Source: Cylindrospermopsis curvispora GIHE-G1
GTDB taxonomy: Bacteria > Cyanobacteriota > Cyanobacteriia > Cyanobacteriales > Nostocaceae
Length of the DNA: 64,000 nt
Direction of reading: 5' to 3'
Assembly (NCBI RefSeq): GCF_014489415.1
Contig: NZ_CP060822.1
Coordinates: 3,209,501 to 3,273,500, forward strand
Part shown: one piece after another, positions 30,508 to 39,296 of the stretch
Layout of the letters: every line of letters begins with the position of its first letter
Numbering within the stretch: the stretch's first letter is position 1
Position numbers and translations under genes: made by a program
Notes under the pieces: generated by a model
What the model saw: only the letters and a program-made list of their open reading frames with translations
What the model was told of the DNA's origin: nothing
Database searches by the model: none

Positions 30508-32139
30508 ATGACACAAGCACAATTACAAGACACTTCTCACCTGGCCATACCCCATGAGGAATTGGGGGGAAGAAAGTGGTGGGAATTTTTTACTTTTAAT
30601 ACCGACCACAAGGTAATCGGGATTCAATATCTAGTGACATCGTTTATTTTTTACTGTATTGGCGGTGTCATGGCAGATTTAGTACGGACAGAATTACGGA
30701 CTCCAGAAGTAGATTTTGTCACACCAGAAGTTTATAACAGTCTGTTTACCCTCCATGCCACGATCATGATTTTCCTCTGGATAGTTCCAGCGGGAGCGGG
30801 TTTTGCCAATTATCTGATTCCTCTGATGATTGGAGCTAGGGATATGGCTTTTCCCCGGTTGAATGCGGTAGCTTTTTGGATGATTCCCCCTTCTGGTATA
30901 CTATTAGTTGCCAGCTTGGTGGTGGGTGATGCTCCAGATGCTGGTTGGACTTCCTATCCTCCCCTGAGTTTAATGACCGGTGAGGTGGGTGAGGCTATTT
31001 GGATTATGAGCATTCTGTTACTAGGTACATCCTCAATTTTAGGAGCAATTAATTTTTTGGTTACCATACTGAAAATGCGTGTTCCTAGCATGGGGATTCA
31101 TAAAATGCCCCTGTTTTGCTGGGCTATGTTGGCAACTTCCGCCCTGGTTTTATTATCCACACCTGTTTTGGCAGGAGCATTGATTCTACTGGCTTTTGAT
31201 TTGTTAGCAGGAACCACATTTTTTAATCCCACTGGTGGTGGTGACCCGGTAGTTTACCAACACATGTTTTGGTTCTACTCCCACCCAGCGGTGTATATTA
31301 TGATTTTGCCCTTCTTTGGTGCAATTTCAGAAATTATACCAGTTCATGCTCGCAAACCCATCTTTGGTTATAAGGCGATCGCCTATTCTTCCCTAGCGAT
31401 TAGTTTTTTGGGTTTAATTGTTTGGGCCCACCACATGTTTACTAGCGGTATTCCCGGTTGGTTACGGATGTTTTTTATGATCACGACTATGATCATTGCC
31501 GTACCTACGGGGATCAAAATCTTTAGTTGGTTAGCAACCATCTGGGGGGGCAAAGTGGAATTAAATACTCCCATGTTATTTGCTATTGGTTTTGTGGGTA
31601 CTTTCGTCATTGGTGGTGTCAGTGGTGTAATGCTAGCCTCTGTACCTTTTGACATTCACGTTCATGACACCTACTTTGTAGTTGCCCATTTGCACTATGT
31701 ACTATTTGGTGGTAGTGTGCTGGGGATTTTTGCCGCTATCTATCATTGGTTTCCCAAAATGACAGGGAGAATGATGAATGAATTTTGGGGTAAGGTTCAC
31801 TTTGCCTTGACTATTGTTGGTTTAAATATGTCCTTTTTGCCCATGCACAAACTAGGACTAATGGGTATGAACCGTCGTATTGCCCAATATGACCCAAAAT
31901 TCACCACCTTAAATGAAATATGTACATACGGGGCTTATATTCTAGCTATTTCCACTTTACCGTTTATTATCAATGCTGTATGGAGTTGGTTATACGGGCC
32001 CAAAGCTAGTAATAACCCTTGGCGTGGTCTAACTTTAGAGTGGATGACCACCTCCCCACCAGAAGTTGAAAACTTTGAAAAACTGCCCGTTTTGACCACA
32101 GGTCCCTATGACTACGGCGTGAAATACAACGAAACCTAA
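30508..32139 (+). CDS. coxA: Cytochrome c oxidase subunit I
   Basis: The 543-residue catalytic subunit has 12 TM segments. Heme/CuB ligands are visible: LHATIMIFLWI (heme a), WFYSHPAVYIMILP (CuB His and cross-linked Tyr), WAHHMFTSG (CuB) and DTYFVVAHLHYVLFGG (heme a3 and a). It is 74 bp after coxB. With the ctaAB genes nearby, this is an aa3-type respiratory oxidase. Confidence 0.97.
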   Translation: MTQAQLQDTSHLAIPHEELGGRKWWEFFTFNTDHKVIGIQYLVTSFIFYCIGGVMADLVRTELRTPEVDFVTPEVYNSLFTLHATIMIFLWIVPAGAGFANYLIPLMIGARDMAFPRLNAVAFWMIPPSGILLVASLVVGDAPDAGWTSYPPLSLMTGEVGEAIWIMSILLLGTSSILGAINFLVTILKMRVPSMGIHKMPLFCWAMLATSALVLLSTPVLAGALILLAFDLLAGTTFFNPTGGGDPVVYQHMFWFYSHPAVYIMILPFFGAISEIIPVHARKPIFGYKAIAYSSLAISFLGLIVWAHHMFTSGIPGWLRMFFMITTMIIAVPTGIKIFSWLATIWGGKVELNTPMLFAIGFVGTFVIGGVSGVMLASVPFDIHVHDTYFVVAHLHYVLFGGSVLGIFAAIYHWFPKMTGRMMNEFWGKVHFALTIVGLNMSFLPMHKLGLMGMNRRIAQYDPKFTTLNEICTYGAYILAISTLPFIINAVWSWLYGPKASNNPWRGLTLEWMTTSPPEVENFEKLPVLTTGPYDYGVKYNET

Positions 32140-32207
32140 ATTTTGCAGCAATTGCAGGGGAAAGGGGGAACTAACTAGCAATTACCAATTTAGTACCGTC
32201 AAAATTT

Positions 32208-32825
32208 ATGCAAAGTCAAATTGTGGACACTGCTCAACTTACACCAAATCATCAGCTTCATGTGGATGGTCATCATGAAGCACACCCGGATTATCGTTTG
32301 TTTGGTCTGGTTGTCTTTCTCATTGCTGAGGGGATGATTTTTATGGGTATGTTTGGAGCTTATCTAGCTTTCCGCTCTACCTTATCTGTATGGCCACCAG
32401 AAGGTACACCTGAATTAGAACTATTATTACCGGGTGTAAACACCATAAATTTGATTGCTAGCAGTTTTGTTATGCACAATGCTGATACAGCAATTAAAAA
32501 AAATGACGAAAAAGGGATGCGTATATGGTTAGCTATTACTGCTGCCATGGGAATAGTTTTTCTGTTTGGTCAAGTTTATGAGTATACCCATCTGGAATTT
32601 GGTTTAACCACCAATCTTTTTGCCAGTGCATTCTACGTCTTGACTGGTTTCCACGGTTTGCATGTTACCTTGGGAGTTTTGCTAATTTTGTCCGTTTTGT
32701 GGCGATCTCGTCATTCTGGACACTATAATAGTCAAAGCCATTTTGGTATAGAAGCTGCGGAATTGTATTGGCACTTTGTAGACGTGATCTGGATTGTTTT
32801 ATTTGGATTACTTTATTTACTGTAA
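32208..32825 (+). CDS. coxC: Cytochrome c oxidase subunit III
   Basis: The 205-residue membrane subunit has five TM segments, as in the short bacterial form: LFGLVVFLIAEGMIFMGMFG, LLPGVNTINLIASSFVMHNA, GFHGLHVTLGVLLIL and the terminal YWHFVDVIWIVLFGLLYLL. It is the third gene of coxBAC. Confidence 0.96.
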   Translation: MQSQIVDTAQLTPNHQLHVDGHHEAHPDYRLFGLVVFLIAEGMIFMGMFGAYLAFRSTLSVWPPEGTPELELLLPGVNTINLIASSFVMHNADTAIKKNDEKGMRIWLAITAAMGIVFLFGQVYEYTHLEFGLTTNLFASAFYVLTGFHGLHVTLGVLLILSVLWRSRHSGHYNSQSHFGIEAAELYWHFVDVIWIVLFGLLYLL

Positions 32826-32834
32826 GTTACATTT

Positions 32835-32876
32835 TATAGCCCTAGTCACCGCTGTAGCGCTTTGGCTAGGGTTATA
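32835..32876 (+). terminator. Hairpin after coxC
   Basis: TATAGCCCTAG and CTAGGGTTATA form an 11-bp stem with one G-T wobble and a 20-nt loop, starting 10 bp after the coxC stop. Confidence 0.5.
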
Positions 32877-32982
32877 GACTAGTAACAGTAGCTAATAAAC
32901 TTAAACCAATTTAGCATGTCCAAGTTTTCACAAGGAGTGGCTTTATACTCCCAATTACAATCTTCTGTGTTCCCAGAGTGAG

Positions 32983-33756
32983 TCAATTTCCTCCAGTAAG
33001 ACCTAATTTGACAATTACCGGAAAATGATCCGATGGCCATATACCCTCCCATTGCTGATCGTCAATAATGACCTGATTAACTTGCCAACGGCGATCGCAA
33101 TATATTGTATCTCTAGGATCCCAAGCTTGACCCGTAAAGTCGTGGAAGGTTTTTTGTGATTCTAAAGGAAGATTGCCCAGAGCATCTTTAATTCTATAAT
33201 TATCAGCGAGAATAATTCTTTCCAAACTCCTAGGACCAGCGTTAAAATCCCCCGTTAACAATAAATAGTCTTCCCTGGGAAAATTCATTAAGCGCAAACT
33301 CACTAAACCCGCACCCAACTCCCTAGCTCTACTAACCTCATGATCTAAATGAGTATTCATGATGGTCAAAGAAAAACCCAAATCCTCCACAATAAAATTG
33401 GCCCAAGTGACCATTCTGGGTAAACGAGTTCCCCAAGTAATACTACCGGGAATTTCTGGGGTGTCACTCAGGTAAAAATCCTGGGTTTCCCTCAGCTGCA
33501 ACTTTCCCCTCTTATAGAAGATCGCGCAATGTTCACCTTTTCCCGTTCCAGTGCGATCGCCTCCCACAAATTCATAGTCTGGTAAAAGTACCTGTAAATC
33601 CCTAAGTTGATGAGGTTGACCCTCCTGGGTCCCCCATAACTCAGGTTGATAATGTTGGATCATACGGGCGATCGCTCCTATACGCTTTTGCCAACACCTC
33701 TCGCCCGGATCTGGTTTGTCGCAGCGGAGGTTGAAAGTCATAACTGTGATTTGCAT
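32983..33756 (-). CDS. Endonuclease/exonuclease/phosphatase (EEP) family protein
   Basis: The 257-residue protein has the EEP fold: VMTFNLRCDKPDPGE, LWGTQEGQPHQLRDL (catalytic Glu), IMNTHLDHEVSRARELGAG, LLTGDFNAGP (Asn/Asp) and the final SDHFPVIVKL (Asp-His). There is no signal peptide. The close pattern FNLRxD plus THLDH resembles sugar or phosphodiester phosphatases of the family. The substrate is unknown. It is 54 bp downstream of the response regulator on the same strand, with a long palindrome between. Confidence 0.9.
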   Translation of the reverse strand: MQITVMTFNLRCDKPDPGERCWQKRIGAIARMIQHYQPELWGTQEGQPHQLRDLQVLLPDYEFVGGDRTGTGKGEHCAIFYKRGKLQLRETQDFYLSDTPEIPGSITWGTRLPRMVTWANFIVEDLGFSLTIMNTHLDHEVSRARELGAGLVSLRLMNFPREDYLLLTGDFNAGPRSLERIILADNYRIKDALGNLPLESQKTFHDFTGQAWDPRDTIYCDRRWQVNQVIIDDQQWEGIWPSDHFPVIVKLGLTGGN

Positions 33757-33775
33757 TACATTATTTAGGTAAATC

Positions 33776-33809
33776 CTTGAGGAATAATATTTAAATATTA
33801 TTCCTCAAG
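33776..33809. terminator. 34-bp perfect palindrome after the response regulator gene
   Basis: CTTGAGGAATAATATTT is followed directly by its reverse complement AAATATTATTCCTCAAG. As RNA it would form a long AT-rich hairpin just past the regulator's stop codon (33811) and before the EEP gene. It could act as a terminator or as a binding site for a dimeric regulator. Confidence 0.55.
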
Positions 33810-33810
33810 T

Positions 33811-34527
33811 TCAAACCCTATTATGTTCAGGAGATTCAAACTTATAGCCATAACCGCGCACAGTTTTAATAAATTCTGGAGTGCTAGAGTCAACCTCCAT
33901 TTTTTTACGCAGTTGACCAATATGAACATCAACAACCCTTCCATCACCCACATAGTCACACCCCCAAATTTTTTGAATTAGTTGGGGACGACTCCACGCT
34001 TGTCCGGGATGACAAGCCAAAAAATGTAAAATATTAAACTCCAAAGCTGTTAAAGCCAAAGGTTTATCATTCAGGGTCACCTCTCGACCTTCTGGGTTGA
34101 TTGCTAACTGTTTAAAAACAAGACGTTGTGATTGAGTGGGTTGAATATAACGTATGCGTCTCAAAAGAGCTTCCACTCTAACTTCCACCTCCGCTAGACT
34201 AAATGGTTTGGTCATAAAATCATCCGCACCACCAGCTAAAACCTTAATTTTATCAGTTTCATCATTACGACTGGTGAGCATGAGAACTAAAACATTGGTT
34301 CGAGTTTGCATATCCTGACAAAGTTTGTAACCATTTACATCTGGTAAGTTCCAGTCTAAAATCACCAGGGAAGGGTTAAACTGCTCAAACAGTGTCATGG
34401 CACTTTTACCATCAGCAGCAGCTTCTGTTTTATATTTTCGACTTAAAAAGCGATGAACAAGATTTCTGACACTGAAATCGTCATCTACAACCATAATCTT
34501 GGGAATATTTGTAGCGAGGTTATCCAT
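33811..34527 (-). CDS. OmpR/PhoB-family response regulator
   Basis: The 238-residue regulator has a receiver (MVVDDDFSVRNLV; phospho-acceptor in VILDWNLPDVNGYKL; Lys in DDFMTKPFSL) and a C-terminal winged helix (PLALTALEFNILHFL... VVDVHIGQLRKKMEVDSSTPEFIKTVRGYGYKFE). It is an orphan, with no kinase adjacent. The target genes are unknown. It is preceded by a 389-bp non-coding region. Confidence 0.93.
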   Translation of the reverse strand: MDNLATNIPKIMVVDDDFSVRNLVHRFLSRKYKTEAAADGKSAMTLFEQFNPSLVILDWNLPDVNGYKLCQDMQTRTNVLVLMLTSRNDETDKIKVLAGGADDFMTKPFSLAEVEVRVEALLRRIRYIQPTQSQRLVFKQLAINPEGREVTLNDKPLALTALEFNILHFLACHPGQAWSRPQLIQKIWGCDYVGDGRVVDVHIGQLRKKMEVDSSTPEFIKTVRGYGYKFESPEHNRV

Positions 34528-34916
34528 AGTCTAATGCAGTTTATTGATTGGGTGTTTTTGTAGTGACAGATGGTTTTCCTGTTTTTTATACCCAAAAATA
34601 CTAGCTTCCCTCTGATGCGGTGGGAACAATATTTTATTATTGGTATAATTGGTATGACTGGTTTGCCGTAAAATTAACGTCTTCCCTGAACTTTAACCAG
34701 CCACCATTATAATCGCCAAAAACTGTATCGTGAATGTATGATTTTGGGATTTTTTTGGTTTTTTTTTGTATAAAATATTATTACCGGTCACATTGCTGGG
34801 GGGTTGATAATTTTGGTAACTTCCCGTGCAAACGTTATTTATCTCGGCAGTTTTGATAACGAATGGGGTGCATCCGTACTCAGTTTCCCATAGTGCGATC
34901 GCTCTTCTTTAACAAA
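34528..34916. other. Intergenic region upstream of the OmpR-type regulator
   Basis: This 389-bp AT-rich region carries homopolymer T runs (about 34748-34770) and one HIP1 site near 34898. I see no gene or clear regulatory element. Confidence 0.5.
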
Positions 34917-36461
34917 TCACCCCCGAATCACCGTAATCATTCTGCCATCTGGACTCTGGGCAATTTCTGTAAAGGTGCGATCGCTTATTGGTGGCAAATC
35001 CGGACGGCGATCAAAAATTACCAACCAGCCCGTATCCAGATTTAATCCTGATAGGTACTTATCCAATTGCTTCAAACCTTCTACTAATAGATCAGGTCTT
35101 CCCTCGCGCCATACCTTTAACTCCATTCCCAATGTAATTTCACCATAGCGCAAACAAATATCCATTCTTCCCGAACCGATCGCATATTCTCTTTCCAATG
35201 TACCGCCACCATTGACCACACGGTGCAAAAATGCCATTAGTACAATATGGGGCGCAATCTCTGGATAGGGTGTACTTTTAAACAATGGTTCCCCGTGTTG
35301 CCGCCAAAAATCCAAGAAAGAATCTAATAAAGCCTGTGGGCTTAAATTACCATTGGAGTCTAGCCATGTGGGATAAACAGAGGTTAAAGAAGCGATCGTG
35401 ATGGAGGCTAGTACCTTAGGAATTACTTCCCGATAGATTGGATTAGCAATTTGAATTCCGCCCCTAGCATCGCGGTTGCATAAGCCTAAGTCTAGAACAT
35501 AACGTAGGTCATCTTCCACAATATTAGGTAATGCTTGTCCTGATAGAATGGGCTGTATAATTGCCCTGACGCGATCCTCTCTTAATCTTTCAGCAAGACT
35601 ATCTAAATGGGTATCTTGTCTCTGAATTAGGATTTCTTTGGCTTGATTAATTAATTCAATGGTAATCGGAATTTCAGGATCGGGGGCCATATATTCGGTG
35701 ATTTCCTTGGCGATCGCATTGACTAGCCAAGGCTGACCCTGTGTTAGATGGAAGGCTAAATTAACTGCTTCTTCGGTAAATATTTGTCCTGTGGCTTCGG
35801 TATGTTGATGATAGAGTCTTCTCACTTCATCTTGATTGAAATTCCGTAAGGTAAAGGATTGCACTTTGATATTAAAGGGACTGGATGTATTAAGTCTGTC
35901 ACTGCCACCTGAAGCATATTTGTAATCTCTGACATCACGCATTCCCACTAAACCGACCGATTGCGGAAAGCCTTGGGGACGGCGGGGAAAACCATCCCGT
36001 AATTGCCTTAGTACACTAATCAGGGTTTGATTTTGCAGCGAATCGATTTCATCAATAAACAAGACTACGGGGCGAGGAGAATGCTCTACCCAAGTTTTTA
36101 GAAATGAACCAATTCTTTGAATTGACGCAACGTGAGCAGGTAGTTTCAGTTCGTCAGGCAACCAAAAATCAGCAGCATCTAACCATGCTCCCAAGATTGC
36201 TTTTTCAGCAATTTCGGGTTGATCGGGGAAGGCGGAACCCACTTCGGCGGAGACCATAAGAGCGGTGTATTCGCCACTGTTGGTTAGATCTTGGGCGAGG
36301 GTAAGCATGGCGGTGGTTTTCCCCACTTGTCGGGGGGCATGGATCACAAAGTAGTTTTCCTGAGCGATGAGGTTTTTGATCTGGGGGATGCGCTCTACAG
36401 ACGAGAGCATATAGTGAAGGTTGGGCTTACAGGGACCTGCGGTGTTAAAGTGTTTTCTCAT
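34917..36461 (-). CDS. AAA-like P-loop ATPase with C-terminal nuclease-like domain
   Basis: The 514-residue protein has an archaeal-ATPase/STAND-like P-loop (VIHAPRQVGKTTAMLTLAQ, Walker A), Walker B VVLFIDEIDSL and sensor region LVGMRDVRDY, then a helical lid (QPWLVNAIAKEITE). The C-terminal ~100 residues read GSGRMDICLRYGEITLGMELKVW, a D-x(n)-E-x-K pattern of the PD-(D/E)XK nuclease fold. The family is widespread in cyanobacteria and its function is unsettled; a role in defence or DNA transactions is inference. The ATG at 36461 (MRKHFNTAGPC) is the family start. It lies 17 bp or so downstream of the RNase D gene. Confidence 0.85.
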   Translation of the reverse strand: MRKHFNTAGPCKPNLHYMLSSVERIPQIKNLIAQENYFVIHAPRQVGKTTAMLTLAQDLTNSGEYTALMVSAEVGSAFPDQPEIAEKAILGAWLDAADFWLPDELKLPAHVASIQRIGSFLKTWVEHSPRPVVLFIDEIDSLQNQTLISVLRQLRDGFPRRPQGFPQSVGLVGMRDVRDYKYASGGSDRLNTSSPFNIKVQSFTLRNFNQDEVRRLYHQHTEATGQIFTEEAVNLAFHLTQGQPWLVNAIAKEITEYMAPDPEIPITIELINQAKEILIQRQDTHLDSLAERLREDRVRAIIQPILSGQALPNIVEDDLRYVLDLGLCNRDARGGIQIANPIYREVIPKVLASITIASLTSVYPTWLDSNGNLSPQALLDSFLDFWRQHGEPLFKSTPYPEIAPHIVLMAFLHRVVNGGGTLEREYAIGSGRMDICLRYGEITLGMELKVWREGRPDLLVEGLKQLDKYLSGLNLDTGWLVIFDRRPDLPPISDRTFTEIAQSPDGRMITVIRG

Positions 36462-36493
36462 TTCCAGTTTTAGCAATTTCTAACAGTCTATGA

Positions 36494-37123
36494 CTAGTGT
36501 TCAAATAGTTCTTTAAACTGCAAAAGATCCAAAGAAACTAAAGTAGGTAAAAAACTAAAACACTCCTGTGCCAATTGCCAACGTTCTTCTCTTTGCAACA
36601 TGTGAGAAAGTTTTTGTTGCAAACTGATCAGATAGCGCACATCATTAGCAGCATAGCTTAGTTGAGCATCAGATAAACCCAGCGGATTCCCCCAGTCCGA
36701 ACTCTGAGAACTTTTATCCAATTCTACTTGCTCTAGCTCTTGTACAAGCTCTTTCAATCCATGACGGTTTGTGTAAGTACGAGCCAGCTTACTGGCAATT
36801 TTCGTACAAAAAACAGGTTGGACATGAATTTTCAGGTTGTGACGCAAAGTGGCCAGATCAAACCTGGCAAAGTGAAAAACCTTGACAACATCGGTTGATT
36901 CTAGAAGTTGTTGTAGGTTAGGAGCGTGGGTTTGTCCCTTAGCAATGCGGACAGCAGTCACCTTACCTTCAGGGTTACATAGTTGAACCAGACAGAGACG
37001 ATCTCGCTGTGGTAGCAAACCCATAGTTTCTGTATCCACAGCTAAAGCATCTGACCTTAAATATTCCGAGAGGGTAGGGTAGTCTAGATCCCCATCAACT
37101 ACCTGAAAATCATCTAGTTTCAT
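36494..37123 (-). CDS. RNase D-like 3'-5' exonuclease
   Basis: The 209-residue protein is a DEDDy exonuclease domain alone: ALAVDTETMGLLPQRD (Exo I, Asp-Glu), KVFHFARFDLATL (Exo II) and YAANDVRYLISL (Exo III with Tyr). It lacks the HRDC domains of E. coli RNase D and is probably involved in tRNA or small RNA 3'-end processing. It is transcribed in the same direction as the AAA ATPase gene. Confidence 0.9.
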   Translation of the reverse strand: MKLDDFQVVDGDLDYPTLSEYLRSDALAVDTETMGLLPQRDRLCLVQLCNPEGKVTAVRIAKGQTHAPNLQQLLESTDVVKVFHFARFDLATLRHNLKIHVQPVFCTKIASKLARTYTNRHGLKELVQELEQVELDKSSQSSDWGNPLGLSDAQLSYAANDVRYLISLQQKLSHMLQREERWQLAQECFSFLPTLVSLDLLQFKELFEH

Positions 37124-37185
37124 GATTTTTCACCAAAACATTTACAAAACAATTACCTTATGTAATAATCTTATCAGAAAATTGC

Positions 37186-37764
37186 TTAAAAAGCTGGGGA
37201 TCTGGAGGAAATTTTTCGGGAGTACCTGTGGGGTGTATTGATAAATATTTGAGTCAGATAAACTTCACCTTTATCATTTTTAGCTACTCCCACCCCTGTC
37301 AGTTCAAACTTCCCTCGAATATTTCGCAAATGTCCCGGACTATTAAGCCAACCAATTATTGCTTGTTTTGCTGGTTCATTATACCCTATGTTAAATGCCA
37401 CATTTTCCGCAGCATTATTATATTGCAAATGGATGGATTTAACCCGTTGCTCAAAACCATGATGGCTAAATTTTACCGTACCATTAGCCATATTTTGACT
37501 ATGAATTCTTGCCTGTTTAGTGATGTTTAAATTCAAGGTTAATTTTGATAATCCTTGAGCAACACGATACTGATTAATTTCTTCAAAAACCAATTTTTCC
37601 AACTTGTTATTCTGGTGGGAAGCAACAGCTCGGGTAGAACCATTAAATGAGGGAGCAGATGAGATTTTTTTAGTAACATTACTAGCGGAAATAGCATCAG
37701 TTACCAATCCACTGGTAAGGACAAGTGTAGTTAAACCAATTCCGAAAGCAGTTTGTCGGAACAT
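37186..37764 (-). CDS. CAP (SCP/PR-1) domain secreted protein, copy 1
   Basis: The 192-residue protein has a signal peptide (MFRQTAFGIGLTTLVLTSGLVTDAISA) and a CAP domain: FEEINQYRVAQGLSKLTLN, QARIHSQNMANGTVKFSHHGFEQR, AAENVAFNIGY and GWLNSPGHLRNIRGKFELTGVGVA. The His/Glu cavity of CAP proteins is conserved. The ATG at 37764, behind GGGGATTTCTCT, starts the signal peptide. A paralogue lies at 38708-39220 with a pirin gene between them. Confidence 0.88.
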   Translation of the reverse strand: MFRQTAFGIGLTTLVLTSGLVTDAISASNVTKKISSAPSFNGSTRAVASHQNNKLEKLVFEEINQYRVAQGLSKLTLNLNITKQARIHSQNMANGTVKFSHHGFEQRVKSIHLQYNNAAENVAFNIGYNEPAKQAIIGWLNSPGHLRNIRGKFELTGVGVAKNDKGEVYLTQIFINTPHRYSRKISSRSPAF

Positions 37765-37996
37765 AGAGAAATCCCCAGATAGTGTATGAGTTTGTTGGAC
37801 ATATACTCTATCTTTCAATGCTCAAAAGAACTACCAGGAAGGATACTTCCAGTATATGTCTATGGTGGATGGTACTTTTGGTGCTATCCTCAATACATTC
37901 TCAACTACAAAATATATAAAAAACAGTATCTTGTGACAGATACCTGAATAGTTTATGGGGAAAATTAGGTTAGAAATTGATTAACAGATTAAGGTC

Positions 37997-38689
37997 TCAT
38001 GATGATAACATAGGTACTTCCATCACCAACAGCTCGGATTGTTGAAAGACTTGAATGTGCAGATCTTCCTCCAGTCCCAGTCCATCCCGAGGAAATAGCT
38101 CTTTGCCATTGACGTTTGCAAATCCTGATATTACGAACACATACACACCTTGACCTTTTCCGTGCAACTTATATTCCACACTAGTTTCTTCTAGATCTGC
38201 CAAAGAAAACCAAGCATCTTGATTGATCCCTAGTCCTTCACCATCAGAAGAAACCACTGTTTGCAACTTTTGCCTGCGATCGATAGGATTGAAGGCTTTT
38301 TGTTCATATCTAGGCTGAACACCTATCTTCTTGGGTAAGACCCAGATTTGAAGGAGTTTGAGATCCTCATCACCATGGTTGAATTCTGAATGGAGGACAC
38401 CTGTTCCTGCACTCATGGACTGAATCTCCCCCTTTTGCAGCACTTGAGAGTTTCCCATACTATCTTCGTGTCTAAGAGAACCTTGAAGAGGTATGGTCAC
38501 AATTTCCATATTCCTGTGGGGGTGGGTAGCAAATCCCCCACGAGCAGCTATATGGTCATCGTTGATGACGCGAAGAGCCCCAAATCCCATACGAGAAGGA
38601 TCATGATAGTTGGCGAAGCTAAATGTGTGTTTCGCTTTAAGCCACCCGTGGTCTGCCATACCCCTGGTGTTTGCTCCATGGTAAATCAT
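37997..38689 (-). CDS. Pirin family protein
   Basis: The 230-residue bicupin has the pirin metal-site pattern: HTFSFANYHDPSRMGFG, GGFATHPHRNMEIVTI, QSMSAGTGVLHSEFNH and LKLLQIWVLP. Bacterial pirins act as quercetinases or as metabolic/redox regulators. The ATG at 38689 (MIYHGANTRG) matches the family better than a TTG five codons upstream. It sits between two CAP-domain genes on the same strand. Confidence 0.92.
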   Translation of the reverse strand: MIYHGANTRGMADHGWLKAKHTFSFANYHDPSRMGFGALRVINDDHIAARGGFATHPHRNMEIVTIPLQGSLRHEDSMGNSQVLQKGEIQSMSAGTGVLHSEFNHGDEDLKLLQIWVLPKKIGVQPRYEQKAFNPIDRRQKLQTVVSSDGEGLGINQDAWFSLADLEETSVEYKLHGKGQGVYVFVISGFANVNGKELFPRDGLGLEEDLHIQVFQQSELLVMEVPMLSS

Positions 38690-38707
38690 TGGAAACCTGG
38701 CCAAAAT

Positions 38708-39220
38708 TTATCTTGATTGTAAGAAAATCTGGGTGAAAAAAATTTCCCCCTTATTATTGACCGCAACACCAATACCAGTTAGGTTATAATCACCTCGAAT
38801 GTTTTTTAAATGTCCCGGACTTTTTAACCAACCTCGAACCGCAGTAGTAGCAGAATCTTGGACTCCTTGATTATAAGCCACATTTTCCGCTACACCACGG
38901 TAGCTAATGTTAACTGCTTTAACTCGTTTATCAAAGTCTTGATGACTAAAGGGAACTTTGCCACTAGCCATGTTTTGACTGTGAATCCTAGCTTGTTTAT
39001 CAATGCTAGGGTTACGGGTTAGGGTAAGTAACTTCTGATTAACACGATACTGATTGATTTGTTGGAAAACTTGAGTTTCTAAGTTGGCACTATTCAAATT
39101 GTTCTGAGCTAATTTATAGCTGTTATTAGGTAGAAAGGATGGAATTAAGTTAGTTACTCCACCATTAGTAGATGCAATTAAAAGCCCTGCACCAATAGCC
39201 GAAATACTTATTTTTAACAT
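38708..39220 (-). CDS. CAP (SCP/PR-1) domain secreted protein, copy 2
   Basis: The 170-residue protein has a short hydrophobic N terminus (ISISAIGAGLLIASTNGG) and a CAP domain: FQQINQYRVNQKLLTLTRN, QARIHSQNMASGKVPFSHQDFDKR, VAENVAYNQG and GWLKSPGHLKNIRGDYNLTGIGVAVN. It is closely related to the copy at 37186-37764 and was probably produced by duplication. The pirin gene starts just downstream (18-bp gap), so co-transcription is likely. Confidence 0.88.
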   Translation of the reverse strand: MLKISISAIGAGLLIASTNGGVTNLIPSFLPNNSYKLAQNNLNSANLETQVFQQINQYRVNQKLLTLTRNPSIDKQARIHSQNMASGKVPFSHQDFDKRVKAVNISYRGVAENVAYNQGVQDSATTAVRGWLKSPGHLKNIRGDYNLTGIGVAVNNKGEIFFTQIFLQSR

Positions 39221-39296
39221 AATCCTTTAAATCAACTTTAGTTGTGTGCTACTATAATAGGGTGAATCCTAACCATATTACCAATTTTGACAACTT

